From contig CAZZIU010000003.1 in NCBI GenBank assembly GCA_964654545.1, positions 1 through 64,000 on the forward strand: a stretch of 64,000 bases of DNA, in the 5' to 3' direction. A program made the position numbers and the translations under genes. The notes under the pieces are model-generated. The model did no database searches. It saw only the letters and a list, made by a program, of their open reading frames with translations, and was not told the DNA's origin. The first letter of the stretch is position 1; each line of letters begins with the position of its first letter. Source of the stretch: JABMOV01 sp964654545. Lineage in GTDB: Bacteria > Fidelibacterota > Marinisomatia > Marinisomatales > JABMOV01. This document shows positions 26,060-34,810 of this stretch, in pieces.

Positions 26060-27237
26060 TGATGAAGTTTATTAGAAACATAAGTGAAAAAATTAGACCA
26101 AAATTTGCCGAAGATGGCCCCTGGCATGTGATGCATCCATTGTACGATGCACTTGATACATTTATGTTTAATACAAATAAACAGACAACGAACGGACCTC
26201 ATATACGTGACAGTGTTGATCTGAAAAGGGTTATGATAATTGTGGTTGCAGCACTATTGCCTGCCACCATCTTTGGTATTTTTAATGCAGGTTATCAGGA
26301 AGCTCTGGCATTTGGCTTACAACGAACATGGCTGGCCCATTTTCTCGCAGGACTTAAAATTTTCATTCCCATTGTGTTGGTCTCTTACATTGTGGGAGGA
26401 TTTTGGGAAGTGCTGTTTGCCTCAATTAGAAAACATGAAGTTGATGAGGGGTATCTTGTAACAGGATTGCTTATTCCATTGATTATGCCAGTAACAATTC
26501 CTTTGTGGCAAGTAGCAGTGGCAACAACCTTCGGCGTGGTAATCGGTAAAATGATTTTCGGCGGTACCGGGATGAATATTTTCAATCCGGCATTGACAGC
26601 GCGAGCATTTGTCTTTTTTTCCTATCCGGGAAATATATCAGGCGATAAAGTCTGGATTGGGGGACCGGATGGTTTTTCGGGAGCTACAGCTTTATCCATT
26701 CCTGCAAGCCAGGTTGGCAAGAATGCCGTATCGCTCCTAGATAGCGTACCACAGTTTGATTTTTCTTGGATAAATATGTTTATGGGTTGGATCCCCGGAT
26801 CCATTGGAGAAACCAGTGCATTAATGATTCTTATCGGTGCATTTATTCTTATTCTTACCAAGGTCGGTTCATGGAGAATTATGGTTGGCGGTGTCTTAGG
26901 AATGGTTATTACTGCACTTATCACCAATTTCACTGCACCCTATTCATCGAATTCGATGTTAACCATTCCAGCACATTATCATTTGGTCATGGGTGGATTC
27001 CTATTTGGAATTGTCTTTATGGCGACCGACCCTGTCTCTGCGTGTTATACCAACGCTGGACGATGGATCTATGGTATATTGATCGGATTTTTGACTGTCA
27101 TTATCCGTTCGATTAATCCTGCTTATCCTGAAGGTACCATGCTGGCTATCTTACTAATGAATGCCTTTTCCCCGCTCATAGATTATTTTGTTGTTCAAAA
27201 GAATATTAAAAGGAGGATGGCACGCTATGCGCAGTAA
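26059..27237 (+). CDS. nqrB: Na+-translocating NADH-quinone reductase subunit B
   Basis: Large membrane subunit forming the Na+ channel, with about ten helices and 392 residues. It carries a covalent FMN on threonine of the SGAT motif, here GFSGATALSIP with Thr210. Two ATG codons (26059, 26062) follow the purine-rich site GAAGGAAGG (26047-26055). I chose 26059, which overlaps the nqrA stop (TGATG), but 26062 is equally possible. The 3' end overlaps nqrC by 11 bp. ApbE, encoded 3 kb downstream, is the expected flavin transferase. Confidence 0.96.
   Translation: MMKFIRNISEKIRPKFAEDGPWHVMHPLYDALDTFMFNTNKQTTNGPHIRDSVDLKRVMIIVVAALLPATIFGIFNAGYQEALAFGLQRTWLAHFLAGLKIFIPIVLVSYIVGGFWEVLFASIRKHEVDEGYLVTGLLIPLIMPVTIPLWQVAVATTFGVVIGKMIFGGTGMNIFNPALTARAFVFFSYPGNISGDKVWIGGPDGFSGATALSIPASQVGKNAVSLLDSVPQFDFSWINMFMGWIPGSIGETSALMILIGAFILILTKVGSWRIMVGGVLGMVITALITNFTAPYSSNSMLTIPAHYHLVMGGFLFGIVFMATDPVSACYTNAGRWIYGILIGFLTVIIRSINPAYPEGTMLAILLMNAFSPLIDYFVVQKNIKRRMARYAQ
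27211..27216 (+). promoter_or_regulatory. Ribosome-binding site that sets the nqrC start
   Basis: AGGAGG at 27211-27216, ten bases before the ATG at 27227. It lies inside the nqrB coding sequence and favours 27227 over the longer upstream frame at 27188. Confidence 0.75.
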
Positions 27238-27901
27238 TCGATACGTACTCCTGTTCATGTCCTCCATTACCATTGTATTGGGTATCTTGTTATCACTGGC
27301 TGCGACTGCGCTGAAGGATAGACAGGAACGCAATGTACAGATTGACATGAAGAAAAACATTTTGCGTTCATTAAATATTCCAGAGGATTCCGCACAAAAA
27401 CTCACGGCCGATGAAATTGAATCCTTATTCGATCAATATATCAAAATGATTCAGGTGAATGAGAAGGGTGATATTGTGAACGCAGGTGGGTTGCCGATCT
27501 ATGTGAAAGAAGTTGATGGAAAAGAAGCTGGTCATTCCATTCCCATCTCCGGGAAAGGACTATGGTCAACCATATATGGGTATTTGGCCATTGAGCCTGA
27601 TGGTGAAACAGTAAAGGGGATCACATTCTATAAACATGGTGAAACACCCGGACTTGGCGGAGAAATTGAAAAAGATTGGTTCACGTCAAGCTTTGTTGGG
27701 AAAAAAATTGTAACACCAGATGGCACCCCGTGCAGTATTGAAATAAGCAAAGGAAAAGTGTCGGAAGATAATCCTCGAAAATATTGTATGGTCGATGGGA
27801 TATCGGGAGCCACTATGACCAGTAAAGGTGTGTCCAATTTTATAGAAAAAGATTTAAAAACCTATGGCGAATACTTCAAGCATATTCGCGCTAATCAATA
27901 A
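27227..27901 (+). CDS. nqrC: Na+-translocating NADH-quinone reductase subunit C
   Basis: Single-span membrane subunit (helix about 8-28) with a large extracytoplasmic domain carrying the second covalent FMN. The flavinylation motif is ISGATMTSKG with Thr196. TPGLGGEIEKDWF is another family block. The frame could start at 27188, but ATG 27227 has a perfect AGGAGG site and gives the usual N-terminus MRSNRYVLLFMSS. This makes 224 residues. Confidence 0.96.
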   Translation: MRSNRYVLLFMSSITIVLGILLSLAATALKDRQERNVQIDMKKNILRSLNIPEDSAQKLTADEIESLFDQYIKMIQVNEKGDIVNAGGLPIYVKEVDGKEAGHSIPISGKGLWSTIYGYLAIEPDGETVKGITFYKHGETPGLGGEIEKDWFTSSFVGKKIVTPDGTPCSIEISKGKVSEDNPRKYCMVDGISGATMTSKGVSNFIEKDLKTYGEYFKHIRANQ

Positions 27902-27912
27902 TTGGATACATT

Positions 27913-28536
27913 ATGGCATTAGATTCAAAATCCAAACAAGCATTCACTGATCCACTCATACAGAATAATCCAATCACGACCCAAATATTAGGTATATGCT
28001 CTGCATTGGCTGTAACGGTAAAAATGGATACAGCGATTGTCATGACTCTGGCTGTGGTTTTCGTAACCTCGTTTTCTAATACTATCATAGCCGCAATGAG
28101 GAAATGGATTCCAGGAAGAGTTCGTATTATTGTTCAATTGACCGTAATTGCCTCTCTCGTAATCCTTGCAGATCAGGTTCTGCGAGCCTATATGTATGAT
28201 ATCAGTAAGCAATTATCCGTCTTTGTTGGTCTCATTATAACTAATTGCATAGTCATGGGAAGAGCAGAGGCATTTGCAATGCAAAATCCACCGGGTCGAG
28301 CATTTTTGGATGGATTGGGCAATGGTCTTGGTTATGGTATTATTCTTATTGCAGTTGCATTTTTCAGAGAAATTTTCGGTAGTGGAACAATTCTGGGATT
28401 CCAGATAATTCCCCAGGCCTTATATGATGCCGGCTATTCCAATGTGGGACTTTTTGTTTTATCACCGGGGGCATTTATACTCCTTGGACTCATCATTTGG
28501 GTTTTACGTTCAGTAACCAAACTTGAGGAAGCTTAA
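27913..28536 (+). CDS. nqrD: Na+-translocating NADH-quinone reductase subunit D
   Basis: Membrane subunit, 207 residues and six helices. Together with NqrE it holds the intramembrane iron-sulfur centre. Cys29 in ILGICSALAV and the cysteine in IITNCIVMGRAEAF match the known ligand positions. It lies 11 bp after nqrC and 2 bp before nqrE. Confidence 0.96.
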   Translation: MALDSKSKQAFTDPLIQNNPITTQILGICSALAVTVKMDTAIVMTLAVVFVTSFSNTIIAAMRKWIPGRVRIIVQLTVIASLVILADQVLRAYMYDISKQLSVFVGLIITNCIVMGRAEAFAMQNPPGRAFLDGLGNGLGYGIILIAVAFFREIFGSGTILGFQIIPQALYDAGYSNVGLFVLSPGAFILLGLIIWVLRSVTKLEEA

Positions 28537-28538
28537 TC

Positions 28539-29150
28539 ATGCTTGAGCATTATTTATCGTTAGTTACCAAAGCGATTTTTATTCAAAATATCCTTTTGGC
28601 ATATTTTCTTGGAATGTGCTCTTTTCTGGCGATTTCGAAAAAAGTAGAAACGTCAATCGGATTAGGTTTTGCAGTCGTATTTGTCCTTACAATTACAGCT
28701 CCCGTTAATTGGTTGATCCATCATTATTTTTTACGGGCTGGTGCCTTATCATGGATCGGGCTTGGAAATGTAGATCTTAGTTTCCTCAACTTTATTGCCT
28801 TTATCGCAGTGATTGCAGCGATGGTGCAACTGGTTGAAATGATATTGGATCGATTTTTCCCGCCTTTGTACTACAGTCTGGGAATATTTTTACCGCTGAT
28901 AGCTGTGAATTGTGCAATCCTTGGTGGATCCCTCTTTATGGTTGAAAGAGAATACAATCTGGGCGAAACAGTGGTTTTCGGATTCGGATCAGGAATGGGC
29001 TGGTTCCTGGCAATAGCATCAATGGCGGCTATACGCCACAAATTGCGCTATTCAAATGTGCCTCCGGGTTTACGTGGGTTAGGTATTACCATGTTGCTTA
29101 CCGGACTGTTGAGTATGGCATTCATGGCATTTTCAGGTATCGATTTATAG
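28539..29150 (+). CDS. nqrE: Na+-translocating NADH-quinone reductase subunit E
   Basis: Membrane partner of NqrD with inverted topology, 203 residues. The cluster cysteines appear as Cys27 in YFLGMCSFLAISKK and in IAVNCAILGGSLF. Normal length. nqrF follows after 9 bp. Confidence 0.96.
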   Translation: MLEHYLSLVTKAIFIQNILLAYFLGMCSFLAISKKVETSIGLGFAVVFVLTITAPVNWLIHHYFLRAGALSWIGLGNVDLSFLNFIAFIAVIAAMVQLVEMILDRFFPPLYYSLGIFLPLIAVNCAILGGSLFMVEREYNLGETVVFGFGSGMGWFLAIASMAAIRHKLRYSNVPPGLRGLGITMLLTGLLSMAFMAFSGIDL

Positions 29151-29159
29151 GACAGAATC

Positions 29160-30383
29160 ATGATTACAGCACTTACCGGAGTTATCATCTTTACCGCATT
29201 AATACTTCTACTGGTATTAATTCTCAACTTCGCCGAGAATAAATTATTGCCACAGGGGGATGTGACAATCACAATTAATGGTGATGATGAAAAGTCTGTA
29301 CAGGTGAAGCCGGGCACTACATTACTTAGTTCTCTGGTCAGAAAAGATATATTTATTCCATCCGCCTGCGGTGGTGGTGGAACCTGTGCCCAGTGCAAAT
29401 GCCAGGTGCTCGAAGGAGGCGGAGAAATATTGCCGACGGAAACGAATCACATAAACAGGGCAGATGCAAAAGACTACTGGCGTTTGGCATGCCAGGTCAA
29501 AATCAAACAGGACATGTCCATCCAGGTACCTGATGAAATATTCAATATTCAAAAATGGGAGTGTACAGTACGTTCAAACAAAAATGTCGCTACTTTTATC
29601 AAAGAATTGATATTGGAATTACCGGAAGGTGAAAATTTGGATTTTAGGGCTGGTGGGTATATTCAAATTGACATTCCACCCTATGAATTGGATTACAAGG
29701 AATTTGATATCGAAGAAGAATACCGTGATGTTTGGGACAAATTCAATATGTGGAAATATCATGGAAAATCCACTGAACCGATTTATCGCGCCTATTCCAT
29801 GGCAAATCATCCTGCTGAGGGTAATATTGTCATGCTGAATGTCCGAATTGCGTCGCCACCGCCATGGGCACCGGATGCGCCCCCAGGGATTGCATCATCC
29901 TATATATTTAATTTAAAACCTGGTGATAAAGTTTGGGTTTCTGGGCCTTACGGTGAATTTTTCGCTAAAGATACGGATCGAGAAATGGTCTTTATTGGTG
30001 GCGGAGCCGGTATGGCACCGATGCGTAGCCATATTTTTGATATTCTCCAAACCAAACGAACAAAGAGAAAAGTTTCATTCTGGTACGGTGCGCGATCTGT
30101 TCGCGAAATGTTTTATGATGAAGATTTTACTGCACTGGCCAAAGAATTTTCCAATTTCAGTTACAATGTGGCCATGTCGGAGCCCGTACCGGAGGACAAT
30201 TGGACAGGACCAGTGGGATTTATTCATCAGGTTCTTTATGATAATTATTTAAAAAACCATGACGATCCAACTGAAATTGAATATTATATGTGTGGTCCGC
30301 CCCCAATGATTGATGCCGTTGACCGTATGTTGTATGACCTGGGAGTGGAACCTGAGATGATTGCATATGATAAATTTGGTTAG
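29160..30383 (+). CDS. nqrF: Na+-translocating NADH-quinone reductase subunit F
   Basis: NADH-oxidising subunit and electron entry point of NQR. The 407 residues contain one N-terminal helix (about 4-26), a plant-type [2Fe-2S] domain with ACGGGGTCAQCKCQV and the fourth cysteine in LACQVK, then the FAD domain RAYSMANHPAEGN and NADH-binding GGGAGMAPMRSHIFD. The terminal CGPPPMIDAV is a ferredoxin-reductase hallmark. apbE starts 5 bp later. Confidence 0.97.
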   Translation: MITALTGVIIFTALILLLVLILNFAENKLLPQGDVTITINGDDEKSVQVKPGTTLLSSLVRKDIFIPSACGGGGTCAQCKCQVLEGGGEILPTETNHINRADAKDYWRLACQVKIKQDMSIQVPDEIFNIQKWECTVRSNKNVATFIKELILELPEGENLDFRAGGYIQIDIPPYELDYKEFDIEEEYRDVWDKFNMWKYHGKSTEPIYRAYSMANHPAEGNIVMLNVRIASPPPWAPDAPPGIASSYIFNLKPGDKVWVSGPYGEFFAKDTDREMVFIGGGAGMAPMRSHIFDILQTKRTKRKVSFWYGARSVREMFYDEDFTALAKEFSNFSYNVAMSEPVPEDNWTGPVGFIHQVLYDNYLKNHDDPTEIEYYMCGPPPMIDAVDRMLYDLGVEPEMIAYDKFG

Positions 30384-30388
30384 ATAGA

Positions 30389-31447
30389 ATGATTTTCTCC
30401 TCATTTCACTTCCTCAAAAAAGCTCATTTACTGGGCTTTTTTCTTTGGCCAATGTTACTTATTCAAGGCTGCTCATCCGAAATCGAACCTATTCACATTT
30501 ACGGTGATACGATGGGAACCACATACACCGTTACCATTGCAGATTCACGTAATGAAATAAACTCCAATCAGGTTAAGACCGGAATTGACTCCGTATTGCT
30601 CGTCGTCAATGCATCTATGTCTACATACGACGAATATTCTGAAATCTCAGCTATAAACAGGCAAAAAAATGCTGATTGGATTGGTATATCAGAAGATTTA
30701 TCAATCGTGCTCAGTGAAGCACATTATTTATCGGAAGTCACCGCTGGATTATTTGATATTACCATCATGCCGCTCATTCGCCTGTGGGGTTTCAGAACAC
30801 GTGATCGCGATTCCTACTGGAAACCACCATCTGAAGAAAAGATAGATTCTGTTAAAAACGAAATTGGGTATCAAAAATTTTCAGTAGATGGAAATAGATT
30901 CAAAAAAACAGATCCTGCACTGCAATTGGATGTGAATGCACTGGCAAAAGGATTTGGTGTAGATAAAGTTGCACAATATTTAGAATACTTGGGGTATAAA
31001 AATTATCTGGTTGAAATTGGTGGTGAAGTACGCTGTAGTGGCTACAATCAACAAAAAATAAAATGGACGATTGGAATCGATTCCCCCATTTTGAATTCCC
31101 AACCAGGAGCAGCATTGTATAACATCGTCGAATTAAAGGAAATGAGCATGGCAACATCCGGTGACTATCGGAACTATATTATTTACAATGATCAGTTGTT
31201 CAGTCATATACTAAACCCAATCACTGGTCGCCCAACACAAAGTGTTGTCAGTTCCACCACTGTATTGGCACCTACCTGTATGTTGGCAGATGGATTGGCA
31301 ACAGCATTACTGGTAATGGATAGTGAAGCGGGAATGCACTTGATTAATTCATTGCAAGAGGTTGAGGCCTTGATGATTCTTCGAGATGTAAATGGGTCTT
31401 TTACGGAATACAAATCAGAGGGATTTGAGTCATATATAAAAAATTAG
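30389..31447 (+). CDS. apbE: FAD:protein FMN transferase (ApbE), lipoprotein
   Basis: Attaches FMN from FAD to the SGAT threonines of NqrB and NqrC at the outer face of the membrane. A lipobox LIQGC ends at Cys28, so it is a predicted lipoprotein. Family blocks are GDTMGTTYTVTI, the FAD-binding LDVNALAKGFGVDKVA, EIGGEVRCSG, MATSGDYRNY and SHILNPITGRP. The 352 residues are normal. It is the last gene of the nqr run. Its stop overlaps the end of nqrM on the opposite strand by four bases. Confidence 0.95.
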   Translation: MIFSSFHFLKKAHLLGFFLWPMLLIQGCSSEIEPIHIYGDTMGTTYTVTIADSRNEINSNQVKTGIDSVLLVVNASMSTYDEYSEISAINRQKNADWIGISEDLSIVLSEAHYLSEVTAGLFDITIMPLIRLWGFRTRDRDSYWKPPSEEKIDSVKNEIGYQKFSVDGNRFKKTDPALQLDVNALAKGFGVDKVAQYLEYLGYKNYLVEIGGEVRCSGYNQQKIKWTIGIDSPILNSQPGAALYNIVELKEMSMATSGDYRNYIIYNDQLFSHILNPITGRPTQSVVSSTTVLAPTCMLADGLATALLVMDSEAGMHLINSLQEVEALMILRDVNGSFTEYKSEGFESYIKN

Positions 31448-31623
31448 CGGTGTTCGATAGGAATTTTTATGGCATTTTCGCATCGCTGACTATCACCATT
31501 ACAGACCTCACATGAGCCAGAGCCGCCGCAGGACCCTTTCAGTGGTTTATTTGATAACATTAGTCCCAGGGCCATACCACCGACTGAAATTGCGATTGCT
31601 ATAATTGCGAGTACTATTCCCAT
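31444..31623 (-). CDS. nqrM: Na+-NQR maturation protein NqrM
   Basis: A 59-residue protein on the - strand, ATG at 31623 and TAA at 31444-31446. It has one N-terminal helix (MGIVLAIIAIAISVGGMALG) and a short cysteine-rich tail: KGSCGGSGSCEVCNGDSQRC. The helix plus four cysteines match NqrM (DUF539 family), which is needed to assemble the iron-sulfur centre between NqrD and NqrE. Its location next to nqrF-apbE supports the call. Unlike the usual same-strand arrangement, it converges on apbE and overlaps its stop by four bases. Too short for many gene finders. Confidence 0.9.
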   Translation of the reverse strand: MGIVLAIIAIAISVGGMALGLMLSNKPLKGSCGGSGSCEVCNGDSQRCENAIKIPIEHR

Positions 31624-31653
31624 GGCTGAAATTAAGGATGAATAATATTGAAC

Positions 31654-31673
31654 AATGTCATAATTCTGACATT
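31654..31673. promoter_or_regulatory. Perfect inverted repeat between nqrM and the antiporter gene
   Basis: AATGTCA (31654-31660), six bases, then TGACATT (31667-31673). It lies in the 138-bp divergent region 31624-31761. A TTGAAC sequence (31648-31653) lies just before it and an AT-rich TATCTAAT just after, so a dimeric regulator bound here could control either gene. The regulator is unknown, and a chance repeat cannot be excluded. I saw nothing else in this region. Confidence 0.4.
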
Positions 31674-31761
31674 ATCTAATAATATCTACAGGGAAAAAGA
31701 TTCAGAATCTGGACAATTCCAGCTAATTTTATAGCTATTAATTGAGTAAAGGTTTTACGAA

Positions 31762-33195
31762 ATGCTGAATAAGAAAATTTTACGGAGAATACTATTAGTG
31801 ATTTGCTGGTCGATTCCTCAATTAATATTTGCGAGTACCTCAGGATCCCACATTCCACATGTGAGTGGGGCCGAACTGTCTGTCTTATGGGTAATTCCCT
31901 TTTTTGGCATCTTGCTTTCCATAGCCGTATTTCCATTAATTGCACCCATTTTTTGGCACCACCATTTTGGAAAAGTTTCCCTGTTTTGGGCTGTATCATT
32001 TCTAATACCCTTTTTATTGGTTGAAGGAATTGATGTAAGTCTCTTCGAAGTACTGCACGTGGGATTGTTAGATTATATTCCTTTTATCATACTCCTTTTT
32101 GCCCTGTTCACTGTATCGGGAGGTATTCGATTAAGGGGCACATTGGTTGGTACTCCAATTCTTAATCTATTAATGATTTTTATAGGGACTGTTCTGGCCA
32201 GCTGGATGGGTACCACCGGAGCAGCCATGTTGCTCATTCGTCCACTGTTAAAAGCCAACGCATGGCGTAAACACAAAGTTCATGTTATTGTCTTCTTTAT
32301 ATTTTTAGTTGCCAACATTGGAGGATCATTAACACCTTTGGGTGATCCACCTTTATTCCTTGGTTTTTTAAAAGGAGTAGATTTCTTTTGGACCACGAAG
32401 GCAATGTTCATCCCAATGATTACGGTTGCGATTATTTTATTTATAGTATTTTTTATTATGGATTCATATTATTTCAAAAAGGAAACGGACAAACCTGCAG
32501 CTACAGATAACGATGAAAAATTAGGAATAGAAGGATCATTCAATTTTATATGGTTGCTAGGTGTAATCGGGGCAGTTCTTTTAAGCGGTTTTTGGAATCC
32601 GCACACAACATTCCATGTTTTTTATGTGGAGATATTGCTGCAAAATCTGGTACGTGATTTCCTGTTATTGGTAATTTCATTTTTAAGCATTAAAACAACC
32701 CAGTCCGCTATTCGTGAAAGAAACAATTTTTCCTGGTTCCCGATCCAGGAGGTGGCAAAACTGTTTGCAGGTATATTTGTGACAATAATCCCGGCTATTG
32801 CCATCCTCAAAGCTGGGTCGGAAGGTGCAATGGCGCCAATTATCAATACACTATATAATGCACAGGGAGAACCGCTAAATATCTGGTTTTTCTGGCGTAC
32901 AGGAATATTGTCCAGTTTTCTGGATAATGCCCCGACTTATTTGGTGTTTTTTAATGCCGCTGGAGGTGATGCTGCTTCCCTTATGACATCTATGCATAAT
33001 ACATTATTGGCTATTTCTGCCGGAGCAGTATTTATGGGTGCAAATACCTATATTGGCAACGCACCCAATTTCATGGTTAAATCCATAGCAGAGGAAGCGG
33101 ATGTTAAAATGCCAAGCTTTTTTGGATACATGGTGAAATATTCTTTACCCATTCTGATACCTGTGTTTATCATAATATCCCTCATATTCTTCTAA
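31762..33195 (+). CDS. NhaD/CitMHS-like Na+/H+ antiporter
   Basis: A 477-residue membrane protein with about twelve helices of the ion-transporter superfamily. Repeat hairpins are visible: GTVLASWMGTTGAAMLLIRP and NIGGSLTPLGDPPLFLGFLK in the first half, LSSFLDNAPTYLVFFNAAGG and FMGANTYIGNAPNFMVKS in the second. These resemble NhaD and the sodium:proton antiporter branch of CitMHS proteins. Direct neighbours are the Na+-NQR genes, which supports Na+ exchange, but the substrate is inferred. The N-terminus (1-25) may be a signal sequence or first helix. Its stop overlaps the next start (TAATG). Confidence 0.8.
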   Translation: MLNKKILRRILLVICWSIPQLIFASTSGSHIPHVSGAELSVLWVIPFFGILLSIAVFPLIAPIFWHHHFGKVSLFWAVSFLIPFLLVEGIDVSLFEVLHVGLLDYIPFIILLFALFTVSGGIRLRGTLVGTPILNLLMIFIGTVLASWMGTTGAAMLLIRPLLKANAWRKHKVHVIVFFIFLVANIGGSLTPLGDPPLFLGFLKGVDFFWTTKAMFIPMITVAIILFIVFFIMDSYYFKKETDKPAATDNDEKLGIEGSFNFIWLLGVIGAVLLSGFWNPHTTFHVFYVEILLQNLVRDFLLLVISFLSIKTTQSAIRERNNFSWFPIQEVAKLFAGIFVTIIPAIAILKAGSEGAMAPIINTLYNAQGEPLNIWFFWRTGILSSFLDNAPTYLVFFNAAGGDAASLMTSMHNTLLAISAGAVFMGANTYIGNAPNFMVKSIAEEADVKMPSFFGYMVKYSLPILIPVFIIISLIFF

Positions 33196-33731
33196 TGCGC
33201 TTATCAAAAATCACAACCAAAACGGGAGACCACGGTAGCTCAGCACTCGCTGATGGGGAACGGTTACCAAAAAGCCACCCCATTTTCCACCTGCTCGGGG
33301 ATTTGGATGAGTTGAACGCATGGATTGGAAGTATACGAGCAAGTGCAGATAACAAACCGTTGGATGAAAAACTGGAGATTATCCAACAGGATCTTTTTAA
33401 TTTGGGCGGCGAAATTGCTACAAAGGGAGAATATCCAATGCTTGATAAGGGTAGAATAGAAGGATTAGAAAACGATATTTCCAACTGGAACAAAGCATTA
33501 CCACCATTAAAGGAATTTATGTTACCAGGTGGTTCTGAATTATTATCTAAAATACATATTGCCCGGTCAATTACCCGTCGCACCGAACGATCCTTGTGTC
33601 ACCCTGACATAGAATTGGAAAAACCCCAAACCTGGGGAATTTACCTGAATCGATTATCAGACTGGTTGTTTGTTTTGGCGCGATTTCTCAACAAGGATAA
33701 TGCTCAATTAGAACCGCAATGGAAGCGGTAA
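33195..33731 (+). CDS. PduO-type ATP:cob(I)alamin adenosyltransferase
   Basis: Transfers the adenosyl group of ATP to cob(I)alamin, making coenzyme B12. The 178-residue helical-bundle protein has ITTKTGDHGSSALADGERLP (ATP loop), GDLDELNAWIGSIR, FMLPGGSE and the conserved ARSITRRTERSL, with LNRLSDWLFVLAR at the end. All are diagnostic of the PduO/MMAB class. The probable user is the acyl-CoA mutase encoded at 40765. No cobalamin riboswitch is possible here because the start overlaps the upstream stop. A 71-bp gap with a TATAAT (33762-33767) but no -35 match follows. Confidence 0.92.
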   Translation: MRLSKITTKTGDHGSSALADGERLPKSHPIFHLLGDLDELNAWIGSIRASADNKPLDEKLEIIQQDLFNLGGEIATKGEYPMLDKGRIEGLENDISNWNKALPPLKEFMLPGGSELLSKIHIARSITRRTERSLCHPDIELEKPQTWGIYLNRLSDWLFVLARFLNKDNAQLEPQWKR

Positions 33732-33802
33732 TACTTGTAGTCACTATTCATAGCTAATCTGTATAATAAATTGTAAATTTTTGTCTTTCACTAATCCTGA
33801 AA

Positions 33803-34810
33803 ATGACAAACTGGAAAGACATCCATAATCGCATATTAGCAGCAAATCGCATACTGCTGACCACCCATGAAAATCCGGACGGAGATGGCTTGGGTTCTGC
33901 TGCCGCAATGTACCATTTTTTGCAGGTTTATAACAAAGAATGTCGCATTATTAATTATTCCCCATTACCAGTTGAGTTTACCTATTTAAACGGTGCAAGT
34001 ATATTTGAAACTTATTCACCACAAAAACACGATTATTGGATACAGTCATCGGATCTGGTTTTGATTTTTGATGTGGGGGATTATCAGCGATTACGTACGA
34101 TGAAGCCTGTGATTGAAGAGGCGAACCTTGATACGATTAATATCGATCATCATCCCTATCCGGAGGATGTTCCTTTTTCTGTCAATATTGTAAATACCAA
34201 CGCGGCTGCAACCGGTGAAATACTCTACGATTATTTTACATCGGTTTCTGATACTCCTTTAACACGAAACATTTGTGATGGGATTTATACCGCAATATTA
34301 ACTGACACGGGGTCGTTTAGGTATAGCAATACCAATGCTCGCTGTCATGAAATTGCCATCGCATGCATGGAAGCTGGCATAAACCATACAAAAATTTATC
34401 AGCATGTTTACGAAACCAATTCTTTATCCCGGGTTAAACTGTTGGGGCAGGTATTAAACAATCTTATTTTGGAGGAAAACGGCGAGCTGGCATGGTTTAC
34501 AATTGATAAGGCAATGCTCAACGCAGCCGATGCAACAAAGTCAGATGTAGACGGATTCACGGATTATGTTCGTACCATCCGCGGAGTAGAAATAGCACTC
34601 ATGGTCTATGAGCAATCCCCAAACAGTTGTCGCATTAATTTTCGAAGTAAAGGGAAATATATCGTAAATGCAATTGCCGGTGCATTTGGTGGTGGCGGTC
34701 ATCAGCTTGCTGCAGGTGCTGTAATAGACGGATCTATGAAAGAGGTGTTGCCAAAGGTCGTGATAGAAACAAAGCAGTTTATGCATAACCAGAATGGTCA
34801 TGGACAATGA
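33803..34810 (+). CDS. nrnA: DHH-family phosphoesterase, NrnA-like (oligoribonuclease/pAp phosphatase)
   Basis: Degrades nanoRNA and/or 3'-phosphoadenosine 5'-phosphate in the cytoplasm. The 335 residues hold the metal motifs THENPDGDGLGSAAAMY, FDVGD and IDHHPYP, then LTDTGSFRYSN, and the C-terminal DHHA1 domain with GAFGGGGHQLAAGA. This matches the NrnA branch of the DHH/DHHA1 family. It starts a run of overlapping genes (ispH start overlaps by ATGA). Whether it also hydrolyses c-di-AMP-derived pApA from CdaA (encoded in this window) is inference. Confidence 0.9.
   Translation: MTNWKDIHNRILAANRILLTTHENPDGDGLGSAAAMYHFLQVYNKECRIINYSPLPVEFTYLNGASIFETYSPQKHDYWIQSSDLVLIFDVGDYQRLRTMKPVIEEANLDTINIDHHPYPEDVPFSVNIVNTNAAATGEILYDYFTSVSDTPLTRNICDGIYTAILTDTGSFRYSNTNARCHEIAIACMEAGINHTKIYQHVYETNSLSRVKLLGQVLNNLILEENGELAWFTIDKAMLNAADATKSDVDGFTDYVRTIRGVEIALMVYEQSPNSCRINFRSKGKYIVNAIAGAFGGGGHQLAAGAVIDGSMKEVLPKVVIETKQFMHNQNGHGQ

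Noticed and set aside
31624..31761. Riboswitch or small RNA in the nqrM/antiporter gap
   Set aside because: No conserved riboswitch core seen and too short and AT-rich. Only the inverted repeat stands out.
33195..33210. Cobalamin riboswitch before the adenosyltransferase
   Set aside because: The gene starts on the stop codon of the antiporter, leaving no leader.
33732..33802. TATAAT at 33762-33767 as a promoter for nrnA
   Set aside because: Good -10 match but no -35 at 16-18 bp (nearest TTG gives 21) and no FCB-type TAnnTTTG with a TTG at the right distance. Not called, although a start here is possible.
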